A stretch of DNA of 64,000 bases from JBEKTY01 sp049515555 (GTDB lineage Bacteria > Planctomycetota > Planctomycetia > Pirellulales > Thermoguttaceae): NCBI GenBank assembly GCA_049515555.1, contig JBEKTY010000051.1, forward strand, positions 21,670-85,669, given 5' to 3'. Position numbers and translations under genes: made by a program. Numbering within the stretch: position 1 is the first letter of the stretch; every line of letters begins with the position of its first letter. Shown here piece after piece: positions 56,263 to 64,000 of the stretch. The notes under the pieces were generated by a model. The model was not told the DNA's origin, did no database searches, and saw nothing but the letters and a program-made list of their open reading frames with translations.

Positions 56263-56302
56263 GGTCCCCTCTCCCTCCGGGAGAGGGCTGGGGTGAGGGC
56301 GG
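56263..56302. repeat. CTCTCCCTCCGGGAGAG repeat unit
   Basis: CCCTCTCCCTCCGGGAGAGGG at 56267-56287 followed by GGGTGAGGGC: a short unit of the family also at 5885-6010, at the end of the GH130 gene. Confidence 0.8.
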
Positions 56303-56361
56303 CTGGCGGAAAACAATCGTCATCCTGCGCGGCTTCCGGCGCGATAACGAGTTCAGCGGCC

Positions 56362-56577
56362 TTAGCGGGTCCGAACCCTCTGTTTGGCCTCGTCCCAGGA
56401 TAGTGCTGAAGCCGGATTGTTCATCAGGTTGGCCCTTCGCCGCGCGAGTTCCTGCTTTTGCCAGTCGTGGACGGGAACCGCGGTCGGACTGGCCGCCAGG
56501 TCGTCCCAAAGGTCCTCCACCAGTTGAAGTTTCTCCGCGGGACTCAGGTCGAAGACGGAAACAACATTCAGGCTCAT
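56362..56577 (-). CDS. Addiction-module antitoxin-like protein (TIGR02574-type), no toxin beside it
   Basis: 71 residues from ATG 56577. MSLNVVSVFDLSPAEKLQLV then EDLWDDLAASPTAVPVHDWQ and ELARRRANLMNNPASALSWD: the LSxxEKLxLVEDLWDxIA..P..VPLxxWQKxELxRR signature of this short antitoxin family. The usual ParE/RelE partner (normally immediately downstream) is missing; downstream sequence (56235-56361) is a repeat. So it is a solitary, perhaps orphan, antitoxin. Confidence 0.85.
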   Translation of the reverse strand: MSLNVVSVFDLSPAEKLQLVEDLWDDLAASPTAVPVHDWQKQELARRRANLMNNPASALSWDEAKQRVRTR

Positions 56578-56871
56578 CGCAACTCCTCATCAAGGGGCCA
56601 TGGAAGGGCCGCTCGCTCAACGATTTTATGTTCCCGGCTGCCGGGCCGCCTGTCAAGTACCCTCCGCCGGGCGTCCTGGCCTTGCCACGGAAGGCAAACC
56701 TCACCGTCCGCCGGACTTCCCGCTCCGGCCCACCTCGGCGCTGCCCGTGCCAAGCAGTGGCACACGACTCTGAATGCCCCTCGCCAAACAGGGGCACCCG
56801 CGCGGATCGCCCGCAAATCACGAATCACGGCCTGCCCTCAGTCTTCCGTGTTGATGCCCTTGTTCGACCTA

Positions 56872-57648
56872 TCATTTCTCTAACTCCAAATGAGCAACGT
56901 AGGGTTGCATGAACATGGTGCAGAAGGCATCCCATTGTTCGCGCGTGGTGATTCTCTGTCGGCCCGTCCATGTTTCCTCAAGCGTCCTAATCTGTGCAAC
57001 GAAGAACTTCTTCTTGACACCCAAGTAGGCGAACCGCTTGCCCTTGTACCACAGAGAAATCCACGCATTGTTCAACGGGCGGACTTCAATTGTTCTTGCG
57101 GTTAAGTCCTTAAGTGCGTCCGTGAACACCTGTCTCACCGCGCCGTCACCGAATTCTTCCAGTTTGGCTTCAATCGTTCTCGGCGGCGGGGGGTCGGTTG
57201 GTTGCCCGAACTCGAACTCTCGAAAAACAATGCCTTTCTCTCCTCTTGCATCCCGAATCGCTTGATACTCCAACAATTGCAGCTCTATCTGCACGTACTT
57301 CGCTATACGCTTAACCGTATCCGTAAAACTCGGGGCAACGAGGATTAGCCTCGGAGGGTTCTCAGGTTCGATTTTCGGGAAAGACCTGTGCAGCCAGGCG
57401 ATGTTCTGCCTGCACCAATCGTAGTATCGCATTCCCTGATCCAGGTGCGATTCCGTCGGTTGAACCTTGAGTTCAATAACGACGAGCGTACTCGTTCGGT
57501 CGAAACCGAGAAGGTCGAGGGGCCCGGAATCGGTGGGATGTTGTCGTGACACCATCTTCATTTCCGGTTCGATCAGGTCTGGCGATTGGAAGAGGAGATC
57601 CTCCAATTCCTGCTCTCTCAGATCAATGGGCGTAATTATCAGAGGCAT
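56872..57648 (-). CDS. NucS/DUF91-like PD-(D/E)XK nuclease protein
   Basis: 258 residues from ATG 57648. Near the N-terminus GPLDLLGFDRTSTLVVIELK is the NucS-type nuclease signature: Asp in DLLG and E-x-K in ELK. HLDQGMRYYDWCRQNIAWLH follows. The C-terminal half contains WISLWYKGKRFAYLGVKKKF and may be a DNA- or partner-binding domain. NucS/EndoMS enzymes cut mismatched or branched DNA; DUF91-like proteins are also found in defence islands. The start region (57649-57907, 259 bp) shows no gene. It lies in the accessory block between the two GH130 genes. Confidence 0.8.
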   Translation of the reverse strand: MPLIITPIDLREQELEDLLFQSPDLIEPEMKMVSRQHPTDSGPLDLLGFDRTSTLVVIELKVQPTESHLDQGMRYYDWCRQNIAWLHRSFPKIEPENPPRLILVAPSFTDTVKRIAKYVQIELQLLEYQAIRDARGEKGIVFREFEFGQPTDPPPPRTIEAKLEEFGDGAVRQVFTDALKDLTARTIEVRPLNNAWISLWYKGKRFAYLGVKKKFFVAQIRTLEETWTGRQRITTREQWDAFCTMFMQPYVAHLELEK

Positions 57649-57907
57649 GCAATCATCCTTTCATTTCTCTGGTCACAAAATGATCATCCGGTTCGTGTAG
57701 AACGGGAAACCCAGGTTGGTACTTTCGGTAGAACAGTCTCCCGTACCCTCTTTTCCATAAGCCGCACCCGTGGCCGCCTGGTCCGACACCGGCTAGCATA
57801 CCGGCCGCACTGACCCCCGTCAACAGGTCCCCTCCGGCCACCAACCCCCGTTCACACCGACTTCCCCACTGCCTCGAACCCTGGTATACTGAATATAGGG
57901 GTGGCCG

Positions 57908-58219
57908 GTGACTGATATTCTGAAGCGGATCAAACGGGCAATTCTAACGGGTGATTACGCTTTCAGTGAGAAGGCTCGGATCGAGATGGAGGCCGACCAG
58001 ATTACCGAGTTGGATGTCGCTGAATCAATACTCAATGCAGTTGCGATCTACAAGACCGTCCGGTCGCTCAGTCCCTATCGAGGTCATCGCCGGGAGATGT
58101 TGCACATCATCCAAAGCACGAACCTGAATGGCCTGGCCATCTTCAGCAAGGGTAAGCTCGTCTCCGACGCCGGCCATGACACATATTACTTCCTGATATC
58201 CTCCAAGAAAGCCTTGTAG
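57908..58219 (+). CDS. DUF4258 (MqsR-like) putative toxin
   Basis: 103 residues from GTG 57908. DUF4258 layout: RIKRAILTGDYAFSEKARIE, MEADQITELDVAESILNAVA, HIIQSTNLNGLAIFSKGKLV and TYYFLISSKKAL. These proteins have a RelE/MqsR-type fold. It is followed 12 bp later by a YgiT-type zinc-finger gene, the same toxin-first order as mqsRA. Activity unproven. Confidence 0.85.
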   Translation: MTDILKRIKRAILTGDYAFSEKARIEMEADQITELDVAESILNAVAIYKTVRSLSPYRGHRREMLHIIQSTNLNGLAIFSKGKLVSDAGHDTYYFLISSKKAL

Positions 58220-58231
58220 GCGGTCGTAACC

Positions 58232-58444
58232 ATGAATAGGATCACAAAATGTCCGTCCTGCGGTAGTGCGAAGATCAAACGGGTGCGGCGGAAGTGGTCG
58301 GGAGAGTACAAGGGCCAGACTTACACCGTCGAAAACCTGGAATTCTACGAATGTCCCGACTGCAAGGAGCAAGTCTATGATCCCGAGGGCATGCGGGCCA
58401 TCGAAGCCAGCTCGCCGGCCTTCGCGAAATCTGTCGTGACTTGA
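58232..58444 (+). CDS. YgiT/MqsA-type zinc-finger antitoxin
   Basis: 70 residues from ATG 58232. Zinc ribbon CPSCGSAKIKR...YECPDCKEQVYDPE, the N-terminal half of MqsA-type antitoxins, which binds the toxin; the C-terminal HTH of MqsA is absent, as in many DUF4258 partners. The pair is a second toxin-antitoxin system in the window. A different regulator must repress it if no HTH is present (inference). Confidence 0.88.
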   Translation: MNRITKCPSCGSAKIKRVRRKWSGEYKGQTYTVENLEFYECPDCKEQVYDPEGMRAIEASSPAFAKSVVT

Positions 58445-58619
58445 GCTGCAATGGCGCTACCCGCCAACGCGACCCCCATGTCCCTAAGCGTCTCCGGCTG
58501 GAGTGATCCTCTTACGCTGTGCCCGTATAGCTTCACCGGAGATTCGGACCTGCTCGTGCTTCACCCATTTCGCGGCATTATCGTGGTTTCGCCGGCCGCG
58601 CTGCTTACGTTGGCATGAG

Positions 58620-60119
58620 ATGCATCGATCAAGAAACCGCAGACAGGGACGTGGCGCTTTGAAGGTCCGGCGTCTGCCGGTCGTTTTCAGCAGCGACTAT
58701 CGCCGCGTCATTGCCCGCTTCTTCGCCCCTGGCAAGGAGGCGCGGATCCGCAACATCGTCGAGCGCGTGCGGGGTTTGAGCGACGAGCGGGTTGATCGGT
58801 TGTTGGACAAGGTGCTCTTGAGCTTCCGCACCCGCCACGACGATCTCGCCGCGGTGCTCGACGAGAACTACTGCGCGGCCATGACGCTGGTCGGCATGTC
58901 GGACGACTTCTCGCCCAATCGCCGCCGGCTGATCGGGTCCTACCTGACCGCCGAGTATTCGATCGAGTCGGCGGCGCTGTTCAACCCGTCGATCGTGCCG
59001 CATCACAACCAGCAGAACGTTCCCCCCGGCGCGGTGCGGTTCATCATGAGTCTGCGGGCCACGGGCGAGGGGCACGTGTCGTCGATCGTTTTCCGCACGG
59101 GTATAATCACCGCCGATCACCACGTTCAGATCGACCCTTGCGGACGGCTCACCCAGCCGGTCCGCACCGTGCCCGACAAGCAATACGACAAGCCGCTGTT
59201 CCGCCGCAAACTGAGAGACATCGGCGTCTACGAGGGGGTGGTGGACCTCGTGTTGGACCGCCTGGGCGACTCGTTCACCGCGGCCCAGCTCGAACAGGCC
59301 ATCAGCGAAGTGCGGGCTTCGGCAACCGAGCAAATTCAACTCGAGGAGGCCATCGAGGACATCCGCTGGCTGGCCCACTCGAACTACCAGTTGGAGCTTC
59401 CGCCGGATGCGGAGGCCTCCGAGGTGGTCATTTTTCCCCAGACCAGCAACGAAAGCCACGGCATCGAGGACCTGCGGATGGTCCGTTTCGTGGACGACGA
59501 CGGCACGGTTACCTACTACGGCACCTGCACGGCCTTCGACGGCTACCGCGTGCTGCCCCAGCTAATCGAGACCCGCGACTTCCTGGGCATCGGCGTGCAT
59601 ACGATCAACGGGGCCTGCGCGCGGAACAAGGGCCTGGCGCTGTTCCCGCGGCGGATCGGCGGGCACTACGTGATGTGCTCGCGGATCGACGGCGAGAACC
59701 TGTATATCATGTTCTCCGACATCGTTCACTTCTGGGAAACCGCCGAGCTGCTCCGTACGCCCCGCAATCCCTGGGAGTTCGTGCAGATCGGCAACTGCGG
59801 CTCGCCCCTGGAAACGCCGGAAGGCTGGCTGCTCTTGACCCACGGCGTCGGTCCCATGCGCACCTATTGCATCGGCGCCATGCTGCTGGACCTGAACGAC
59901 CCGCTGAAGGTAATCGGCTGCCTGGACGAGCCGCTCATTACGCCCACCCAGCGCGAGCGCGACGGCTACGTGCCCAACGTGGCCTACTCCTGTGGGGCCA
60001 TGATCCACAACGGGAATCTGTACCTCCCCTTCGCCACGTCCGACATGATTACCCGCTTTGCAATCGTGTCGCTCGAATCCCTGCTGAACCGGCTAATCGG
60101 CCAGCGCGGCGGCGTGTAA
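58620..60119 (+). CDS. GH130-related glycosidase/phosphorylase with N-terminal extension
   Basis: 499 residues from ATG 58620; TTG 58659 (starting at KVRRLPVVF) is an alternative. Residues 1-180 are a helical extension (RNIVERVRGLSDERVDRLLD). From about 190 the GH130 propeller follows: VSSIVFRTGIITADHHVQID, ESHGIEDLRMVRFVDDDGTV (Asp in GIEDLR), NKGLALFPRRIGGHYVMCSR and GNCGSPLETPEGWLLLTHGV. This matches the long GH130 subgroup acting on beta-mannosides. It belongs with the GT4/toroid/GH130 set but is separated from it by the accessory block 56362-58444. Confidence 0.92.
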   Translation: MHRSRNRRQGRGALKVRRLPVVFSSDYRRVIARFFAPGKEARIRNIVERVRGLSDERVDRLLDKVLLSFRTRHDDLAAVLDENYCAAMTLVGMSDDFSPNRRRLIGSYLTAEYSIESAALFNPSIVPHHNQQNVPPGAVRFIMSLRATGEGHVSSIVFRTGIITADHHVQIDPCGRLTQPVRTVPDKQYDKPLFRRKLRDIGVYEGVVDLVLDRLGDSFTAAQLEQAISEVRASATEQIQLEEAIEDIRWLAHSNYQLELPPDAEASEVVIFPQTSNESHGIEDLRMVRFVDDDGTVTYYGTCTAFDGYRVLPQLIETRDFLGIGVHTINGACARNKGLALFPRRIGGHYVMCSRIDGENLYIMFSDIVHFWETAELLRTPRNPWEFVQIGNCGSPLETPEGWLLLTHGVGPMRTYCIGAMLLDLNDPLKVIGCLDEPLITPTQRERDGYVPNVAYSCGAMIHNGNLYLPFATSDMITRFAIVSLESLLNRLIGQRGGV

Positions 60120-60125
60120 TTATTC

Positions 60126-60238
60126 ACGCGCCCGCGCCAAGGTAACAGGCACACTCCGTGTGCCGTCCGCCATGCTTTTTTCCACGTCAGCGAACGGCAC
60201 ACGGAGTGTGCCTGCTACCTTGCATGCCGTGAACGGTC
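60126..60238. repeat. MITE-like element R3 copy 2
   Basis: Core arms AGGCACACTCCGTGTGCCGT (60148-60167) and ACGGCACACGGAGTGTGCCT (60194-60213), with flanks CACGCGCCCGCGCCAAGG and GCCGTGAACGGT matching copy 1 at 7142-7267. It separates the convergent GH130 and FadL-like genes. Confidence 0.85.
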
Positions 60239-60253
60239 AGGCGTCGTGGGCCG

Positions 60254-61528
60254 TCAGGGCGAATGCTCGCAACACTCGCCATAGCGCCAGGTCATGCCCA
60301 GGCCGATGTAGTAGACGGCAAGCGACGCTTGCGTGCCGGCGCCGAAGTTGTCCTGGCCCTTAAAGAGGCCCCCGGCAAACAGGTCCAGATCGAGGGTGGG
60401 GATCAGGAAGCCATGCACGCCGATGCCGCCGGTGATGCGGTGTTGATTGACACACGGCGCGCATGCCGCCTGGAAGAGCTGCACTATATCCTGGGCCACC
60501 GGCAGGCCGTCGAGTTTCGACCCGACATTGTGATCGATGGGGTTGCCGTTATACGAGTAGCCCAGCCGGTACTTCATTCTGCCGCGGGTCAGTTGCGTGC
60601 CGACGGCAAACGCCCACTGGTTGACGAACACGTCCTGCCACAAAGCGGCGTCGTCCCAGAGCTTGTAGTAGACGTCGGCGGCAACCAGCAGGTCGCCGTT
60701 CATCAGGCTGCGATTGGCATATCCCAGTCCGATGGTCTGCGGCTGATCGATGCGCAGGTCGTGGAAGGTAGTGGTAAACGGGGGAAGAATACTTGTGTAG
60801 CGGATGGCGTTGGAAAAATCGAAAGCCATCTTGCTTTGGTAGTATGCGCCAACCGTGTTCCACTCATTCAGCGCGTAATCGAGCCCGAACGTTCCGCGCA
60901 GGGCGTAATCGTGGACCATGGCCGAGCCGGCGATCGGCCCAATGAACCCGAGCTGCTCGAAGCCGGTGCCCAACGTCAGCGCCGCCCCCACCGAAAGCTG
61001 GTCGGTCACTTCAAACCCGGCCGCCATGTTGACGCCGAGGACCAGGTATTCGTTGCTGAGGGTGTTGAGGAAGCTGCCGGCCGGCGCCAAATTGCGGTAC
61101 TCGTCGCCCAGCCCGCTCAAACCGGCCAGCCCCACGCCGTAAGTCCCGGGCAGGCCGAGAGGCCGGAGGTCTTGCACAACGCCGATATCGGAGCCGGCGA
61201 AGCCTTGCGTTCGCGAGGTGACGCTGTAGGGAGCCCCCGGCTGGCCTCCGGGCTGCAACGTGTTGGTGGCGATGGTCGGGTAGCCCTCGACCCAGGCGCC
61301 GCCCATCGTGAACTGGGTCCCGTGGAATTGCGTCAGGGTGGCGGGGTTGCCGAAGATTGCCGCGGGCACGTCCTGCGGCAGGGCAAGGCTGACGCCGGCC
61401 ATGCCGCCGGCGGCGGGCGTCAGGAGATTTTGGGTATCGCTGCCATACCCCTGCCCCCGCGCAACCTGGCTCTGCGCCGCTACAATCAACCCCAAGACAA
61501 CGGCCCCAAGACTGAACCTGTTTGGCAT
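60254..61528 (-). CDS. FadL/TodX-like (OMPP1) outer membrane protein
   Basis: 424 residues from ATG 61528. Signal peptide (LGAVVLGLIVAAQSQVARGQ). The N-terminal NPA-type hatch motif of the FadL family is seen in IFGNPATLTQFHGTQFTMGG, followed by alternating beta strands (MKYRLGYSYNGNPIDHNVGS, SLAVYYIGLGMTWRYG). FadL-type channels admit hydrophobic compounds. Length is family-typical. Two cysteine pairs (CAPC, GECC) near the C-terminus are unusual for a barrel. No fatty-acid genes adjoin it. Confidence 0.9.
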   Translation of the reverse strand: MPNRFSLGAVVLGLIVAAQSQVARGQGYGSDTQNLLTPAAGGMAGVSLALPQDVPAAIFGNPATLTQFHGTQFTMGGAWVEGYPTIATNTLQPGGQPGAPYSVTSRTQGFAGSDIGVVQDLRPLGLPGTYGVGLAGLSGLGDEYRNLAPAGSFLNTLSNEYLVLGVNMAAGFEVTDQLSVGAALTLGTGFEQLGFIGPIAGSAMVHDYALRGTFGLDYALNEWNTVGAYYQSKMAFDFSNAIRYTSILPPFTTTFHDLRIDQPQTIGLGYANRSLMNGDLLVAADVYYKLWDDAALWQDVFVNQWAFAVGTQLTRGRMKYRLGYSYNGNPIDHNVGSKLDGLPVAQDIVQLFQAACAPCVNQHRITGGIGVHGFLIPTLDLDLFAGGLFKGQDNFGAGTQASLAVYYIGLGMTWRYGECCEHSP

Positions 61529-61847
61529 GACATTCTGCTCCGGCAGTTCGGTTTCTAACTGTCACTTCGGACCTGCCGGGAATAGGGCTTCATCGGACTA
61601 TAACGGAAACTGGGGGAGCGACAGAACCATGCCCACTACATCGTGTAAAGGCGGCATGGCTTGACAGCCAAGGGGGGGCGTTGGCCGGGTCACCATGGCC
61701 CATTCTCAGCGGTATACCACGTGGGGGGGTATCCGGGCATCGTAATATGACTGCGAGAAATCGCATCGCGGGCGGGCGCGGTTATGTGGGTACCCACGCC
61801 TGGCCGTGAATTCCAGTGGACCAGTTTCACAGCGAAAGGACGATTCC
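61529..61847. other. Divergent intergenic region, no gene seen
   Basis: 319 bp between the FadL-like and first sulfatase genes. It contains TTGACA at 61661 and a G-tract-rich, partly palindromic patch (GGTATACCACGTGG around 61710). Promoters in both directions are expected, but I could not place convincing -10 boxes. Confidence 0.4.
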
Positions 61848-63617
61848 ATGCCGAAACTGAGCAGCATGTTGGTTGCCAGCGTCGCCCTGGCGATGATTGG
61901 CGGCATCATTGCCTGTTCGGAGCGGCCGGCCGCCTCAGGCGACAAGGGCCCGAAGACAACCGAAAACCAGAAGACAGCAAACACGGGCGATCGAGCGGCC
62001 AAAGAACCAGCCCCTTCCTCGGCTGCCGCCGAAACCCTGCTGGCCCGGGCCGATGAAGCGACGCCGGCGAAAGAGTCGGCCCCCGGCGGCAAGAAGCCCA
62101 ATATCGTTGTCATCATGGGCGATGACATCGGTTGGTTCAACATCGGCGCCTACCACCAAGGCATGATGGCGGGCAAGACGCCACACCTCGACAAGCTGGC
62201 CGCGCAGGGTATGCGATTCACGGACTATTACGCCGAGGCGAGCTGCACGGCGGGCCGGGCGAATTTCATCACCGGTGAACTGCCGATCCGCACGGGCATG
62301 ACCACGGTCGGCCAGGCCGGCGCCAAGCTCGGGCTGCCCGCCGAAGCCTGCACCATTGCCACCGCGCTAAAGGATATGGGTTATGCCACGGGCCAGTTCG
62401 GCAAGAACCATCTGGGCGATCTCAACGAGTTCCTGCCCACCGTCCACGGGTTTGACGAGTTCTTCGGCTATCTCTATCACCTCGACGCCATGGAGGACCC
62501 CGCGCACCCGGGCTACCCGCAGGAATTGTTGAACGTAGTCGGACCGCGCGACATGGTTCATAGCTGGGCCACCGGCGAGGACGACGAGACCGTGCAGCCC
62601 CGCTGGGGCCGGGTCGGCAAGCAGAAGATCGAGGACGCCGGCACCCTCTATCCCAAGCGCATGGAGACGGTGGACGACGAAATTCTCGATTTAACTCTCA
62701 AGTTCATGGACAAGGCCAAGGCGGACAACAAGCCCTTCTTCGTCTGGCTCAACCCGACGCGCATGCACATCGTCACGCACCTCTCTCCCAAATACGAAGC
62801 GCTGCGCAACTCGAAGAATAGCTGGACCATTCACGAAGCCGGCATGGCGCAGATTGACGACATAGTCGGCACGGTGATGCAGAAGCTCAAAGACCTGGGC
62901 GTGGACGACAACACCATCGTCGTGTTCACCACCGACAACGGCACGGAAAACTTCACCTGGCCCGACGGCGGACAAACGCCGTTCTACGGCGGCAAAGGCA
63001 CGGGCTATGAGGGCGGGTTCCGGGTGCCCTGCCTCCTGCGCTGGCCCGGCCACGTGCCGGCCGGCACTGTCGAGAACGGCATCATCTCCGGGCTGGACTG
63101 GTTCCCGACCTTCCTTGCCGCCGCGGGCAACCCGAACATCATCGAGGAACTGAAGAAGGGCAAGAAGATCGGCGAGCGGACCTACAAGAACCATCTGGAC
63201 GGCTACAACCAGATGGACATGATCACCGGCAAGGGCCCCTCGGCCCGCCATGAAGTCTTCTATTTCGCGGAAAGCAACCTCGCCGCGGTGCGGATCGACG
63301 ACTTCAAGTATCGCTTCATCGACCAGCCCGGCGGCTGGCTCGGCACCAAGGAGCATCCTGACGTGCCGGTTCTGATCAATCTTCGCTTGGATCCCTTCGA
63401 GCGCACGGGCTGGCCGGAAAACGGGACTAAGAGCGGGTCGCAGGAGTACTTCCAATGGTTTCAATACGAGTTCTGGCGCTTCGTGTTCGTCCAACAGCAA
63501 GTGGGCAAGCTGGCCATGACGGCCCTCGAATTCCCGCCCATGCAGAAGGGCGCGAGCTTCAACCTCGATGCCGTGAAGGCCAAGATCGACGAAGCCATGC
63601 GGGCCCACCAACAGTAG
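61848..63617 (+). CDS. Arylsulfatase-family sulfatase, lipoprotein-like signal
   Basis: 589 residues from ATG 61848. The signal peptide ends in a possible lipobox (GIIAC). NIVVIMGDDIGWFNIGAYHQ is the N-terminal metal-binding start. The formylglycine site is SCTAGRANFITGELP: Cys-Thr-Ala-Gly-Arg, in which Ala replaces the usual Pro of CxPSR and Gly the Ser; both are tolerated variants (CxAxR). DGGQTPFYGGKGTGYEGGFR and HLDGYNQMD support the S1 family. It requires an anaerobic sulfatase-maturing enzyme or FGE elsewhere. Followed 14 bp later by a second sulfatase. Confidence 0.93.
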   Translation: MPKLSSMLVASVALAMIGGIIACSERPAASGDKGPKTTENQKTANTGDRAAKEPAPSSAAAETLLARADEATPAKESAPGGKKPNIVVIMGDDIGWFNIGAYHQGMMAGKTPHLDKLAAQGMRFTDYYAEASCTAGRANFITGELPIRTGMTTVGQAGAKLGLPAEACTIATALKDMGYATGQFGKNHLGDLNEFLPTVHGFDEFFGYLYHLDAMEDPAHPGYPQELLNVVGPRDMVHSWATGEDDETVQPRWGRVGKQKIEDAGTLYPKRMETVDDEILDLTLKFMDKAKADNKPFFVWLNPTRMHIVTHLSPKYEALRNSKNSWTIHEAGMAQIDDIVGTVMQKLKDLGVDDNTIVVFTTDNGTENFTWPDGGQTPFYGGKGTGYEGGFRVPCLLRWPGHVPAGTVENGIISGLDWFPTFLAAAGNPNIIEELKKGKKIGERTYKNHLDGYNQMDMITGKGPSARHEVFYFAESNLAAVRIDDFKYRFIDQPGGWLGTKEHPDVPVLINLRLDPFERTGWPENGTKSGSQEYFQWFQYEFWRFVFVQQQVGKLAMTALEFPPMQKGASFNLDAVKAKIDEAMRAHQQ

Positions 63618-63631
63618 TCGGAGTGTAAACC

Positions 63632-64000
63632 ATGCGAAGGACATTGGCATTGGGTTTGTGCCTGGCGGCGGCCCTGTACGCTGAGCGGGGCCGGGGCGAT
63701 CAGGAGCCGGGGCAGGCGCAGCCCGCCGCAGGGGACCAGCGCGCGTCGGGCGCATCCGGGGTGACGATCAAGGGTGTGCCGGGCTCGCCCGACGCCACGA
63801 TGGCGATCGACGGGCGGCAACTGCCCGCACCGCCGCCGAAGTTCGGCGGCGTCATCAAGAAGAACGCCTACCAGTCGCGACCCTATTGGCCGCCACGGAT
63901 CGTGCCGCCCAAGGGCGCGCCCAATGTGCTGTTGATCATGACCGACGACGTGGGCTTCGGCGCCCCCGGCACGTTCGGCGGCGTCATTCCCACGCCGGCG
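63632..64000 (+). CDS. Second sulfatase, 3' end outside window
   Basis: First 123 codons from ATG 63632. Signal peptide (MRRTLALGLCLAAALYAERG), a Gln/Pro-rich linker, then SRPYWPPRIVPPKGAPNVLL and IMTDDVGFGAPGTFGGVIP, the metal-binding N-terminus of S1 sulfatases. The catalytic Cys lies beyond the window. Arranged in tandem with the upstream sulfatase as an operon. Confidence 0.9.
   Translation, partial: MRRTLALGLCLAAALYAERGRGDQEPGQAQPAAGDQRASGASGVTIKGVPGSPDATMAIDGRQLPAPPPKFGGVIKKNAYQSRPYWPPRIVPPKGAPNVLLIMTDDVGFGAPGTFGGVIPTPA

Noticed and set aside
58451..58618. 55-codon ORF between the YgiT gene and the second GH130 gene
   Set aside because: No good ribosome site and no recognisable motif; it ends one base before the GH130 start by chance.

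Overview
The window looks like chromosome of a high-GC planctomycete (Planctomycetota, Pirellulales-like). The evidence is lineage-typical gene content: two secreted proteins with the LEPR-XLL-type N-terminal signature, a DUF1559 protein, Tat-exported Gfo/Idh/MocA and TIM-barrel enzymes, a TPR-sulfotransferase, an ECF sigma factor coupled to a giant VIT/vWA anti-sigma-like protein, and tandem sulfatases. Intergenic spaces are crowded with short inverted-repeat families. No phage, plasmid or CRISPR signature was seen.

Layout. 0-20 kb is mostly housekeeping: a partial HtrA-like protease with tandem protease modules, an orphan PII protein, a DsbD-type reductase, purM, a lipoprotein with a CxxCH tail, Tat-exported oxidoreductase and isomerase, DUF1559, bioB, a DUF11-type repeat protein, a CBS protein and leuC/leuD. 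20-31 kb is surface and glycan oriented: a HExxH peptidase-like protein, the two LEPR-XLL proteins (one a PE_PGRS-like glycine-rich beta-helix), then a TPR-sulfotransferase, glycosyltransferase and pyruvyltransferase run. 31-36 kb holds the ECF sigma/VIT-vWA pair, and then a decayed REP-associated (RAYT) transposase embedded in its own type of repeat. 36-37 kb has a RelE/Phd-type toxin-antitoxin pair and tRNA-Ala(TGC).

39-52.3 kb is a dense stress island: two MpsC-like (DUF2294) proteins, csrA, two CsbD-type proteins, several DUF883/YqjD-like membrane-anchor proteins, a holin-like DUF1469 protein, an AI-2E-family permease with a large cytosolic extension, a YXWGXW-repeat protein, a GH13 branching-type enzyme, DUF3309 and DUF1328 miniproteins, and a receiver-BON fusion. 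From 52.2 to 60.1 kb follows a translationally coupled GT4 / alpha-toroid / GH130 set. A second GH130 gene is separated from the first by a small accessory block (antitoxin-like gene, NucS-like nuclease, DUF4258/YgiT toxin-antitoxin pair). 60-64 kb carries a FadL-like outer-membrane protein and two tandem sulfatases, the second running off the window.

The most novel item is a four-copy structured RNA element inside the stress island (about 39.6, 41.06, 41.7 and 46.7 kb). Every copy is in the sense direction 75-105 bases upstream of a small stress or envelope gene. Three copies have a recognisable promoter. All end in a long hairpin plus U-tract, with a smaller hairpin that competes for the 5' arm of that terminator. 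Several base pairs covary between copies. It reads as either an attenuating 5' leader or a family of sRNAs, and I do not recognise it as a described family. A second theme is the repeat ecology: perfect 26-28 bp inverted repeats, a MITE-like element nested inside another repeat with a TTA duplication, and in-frame intrusion of intergenic repeats into several coding sequences.
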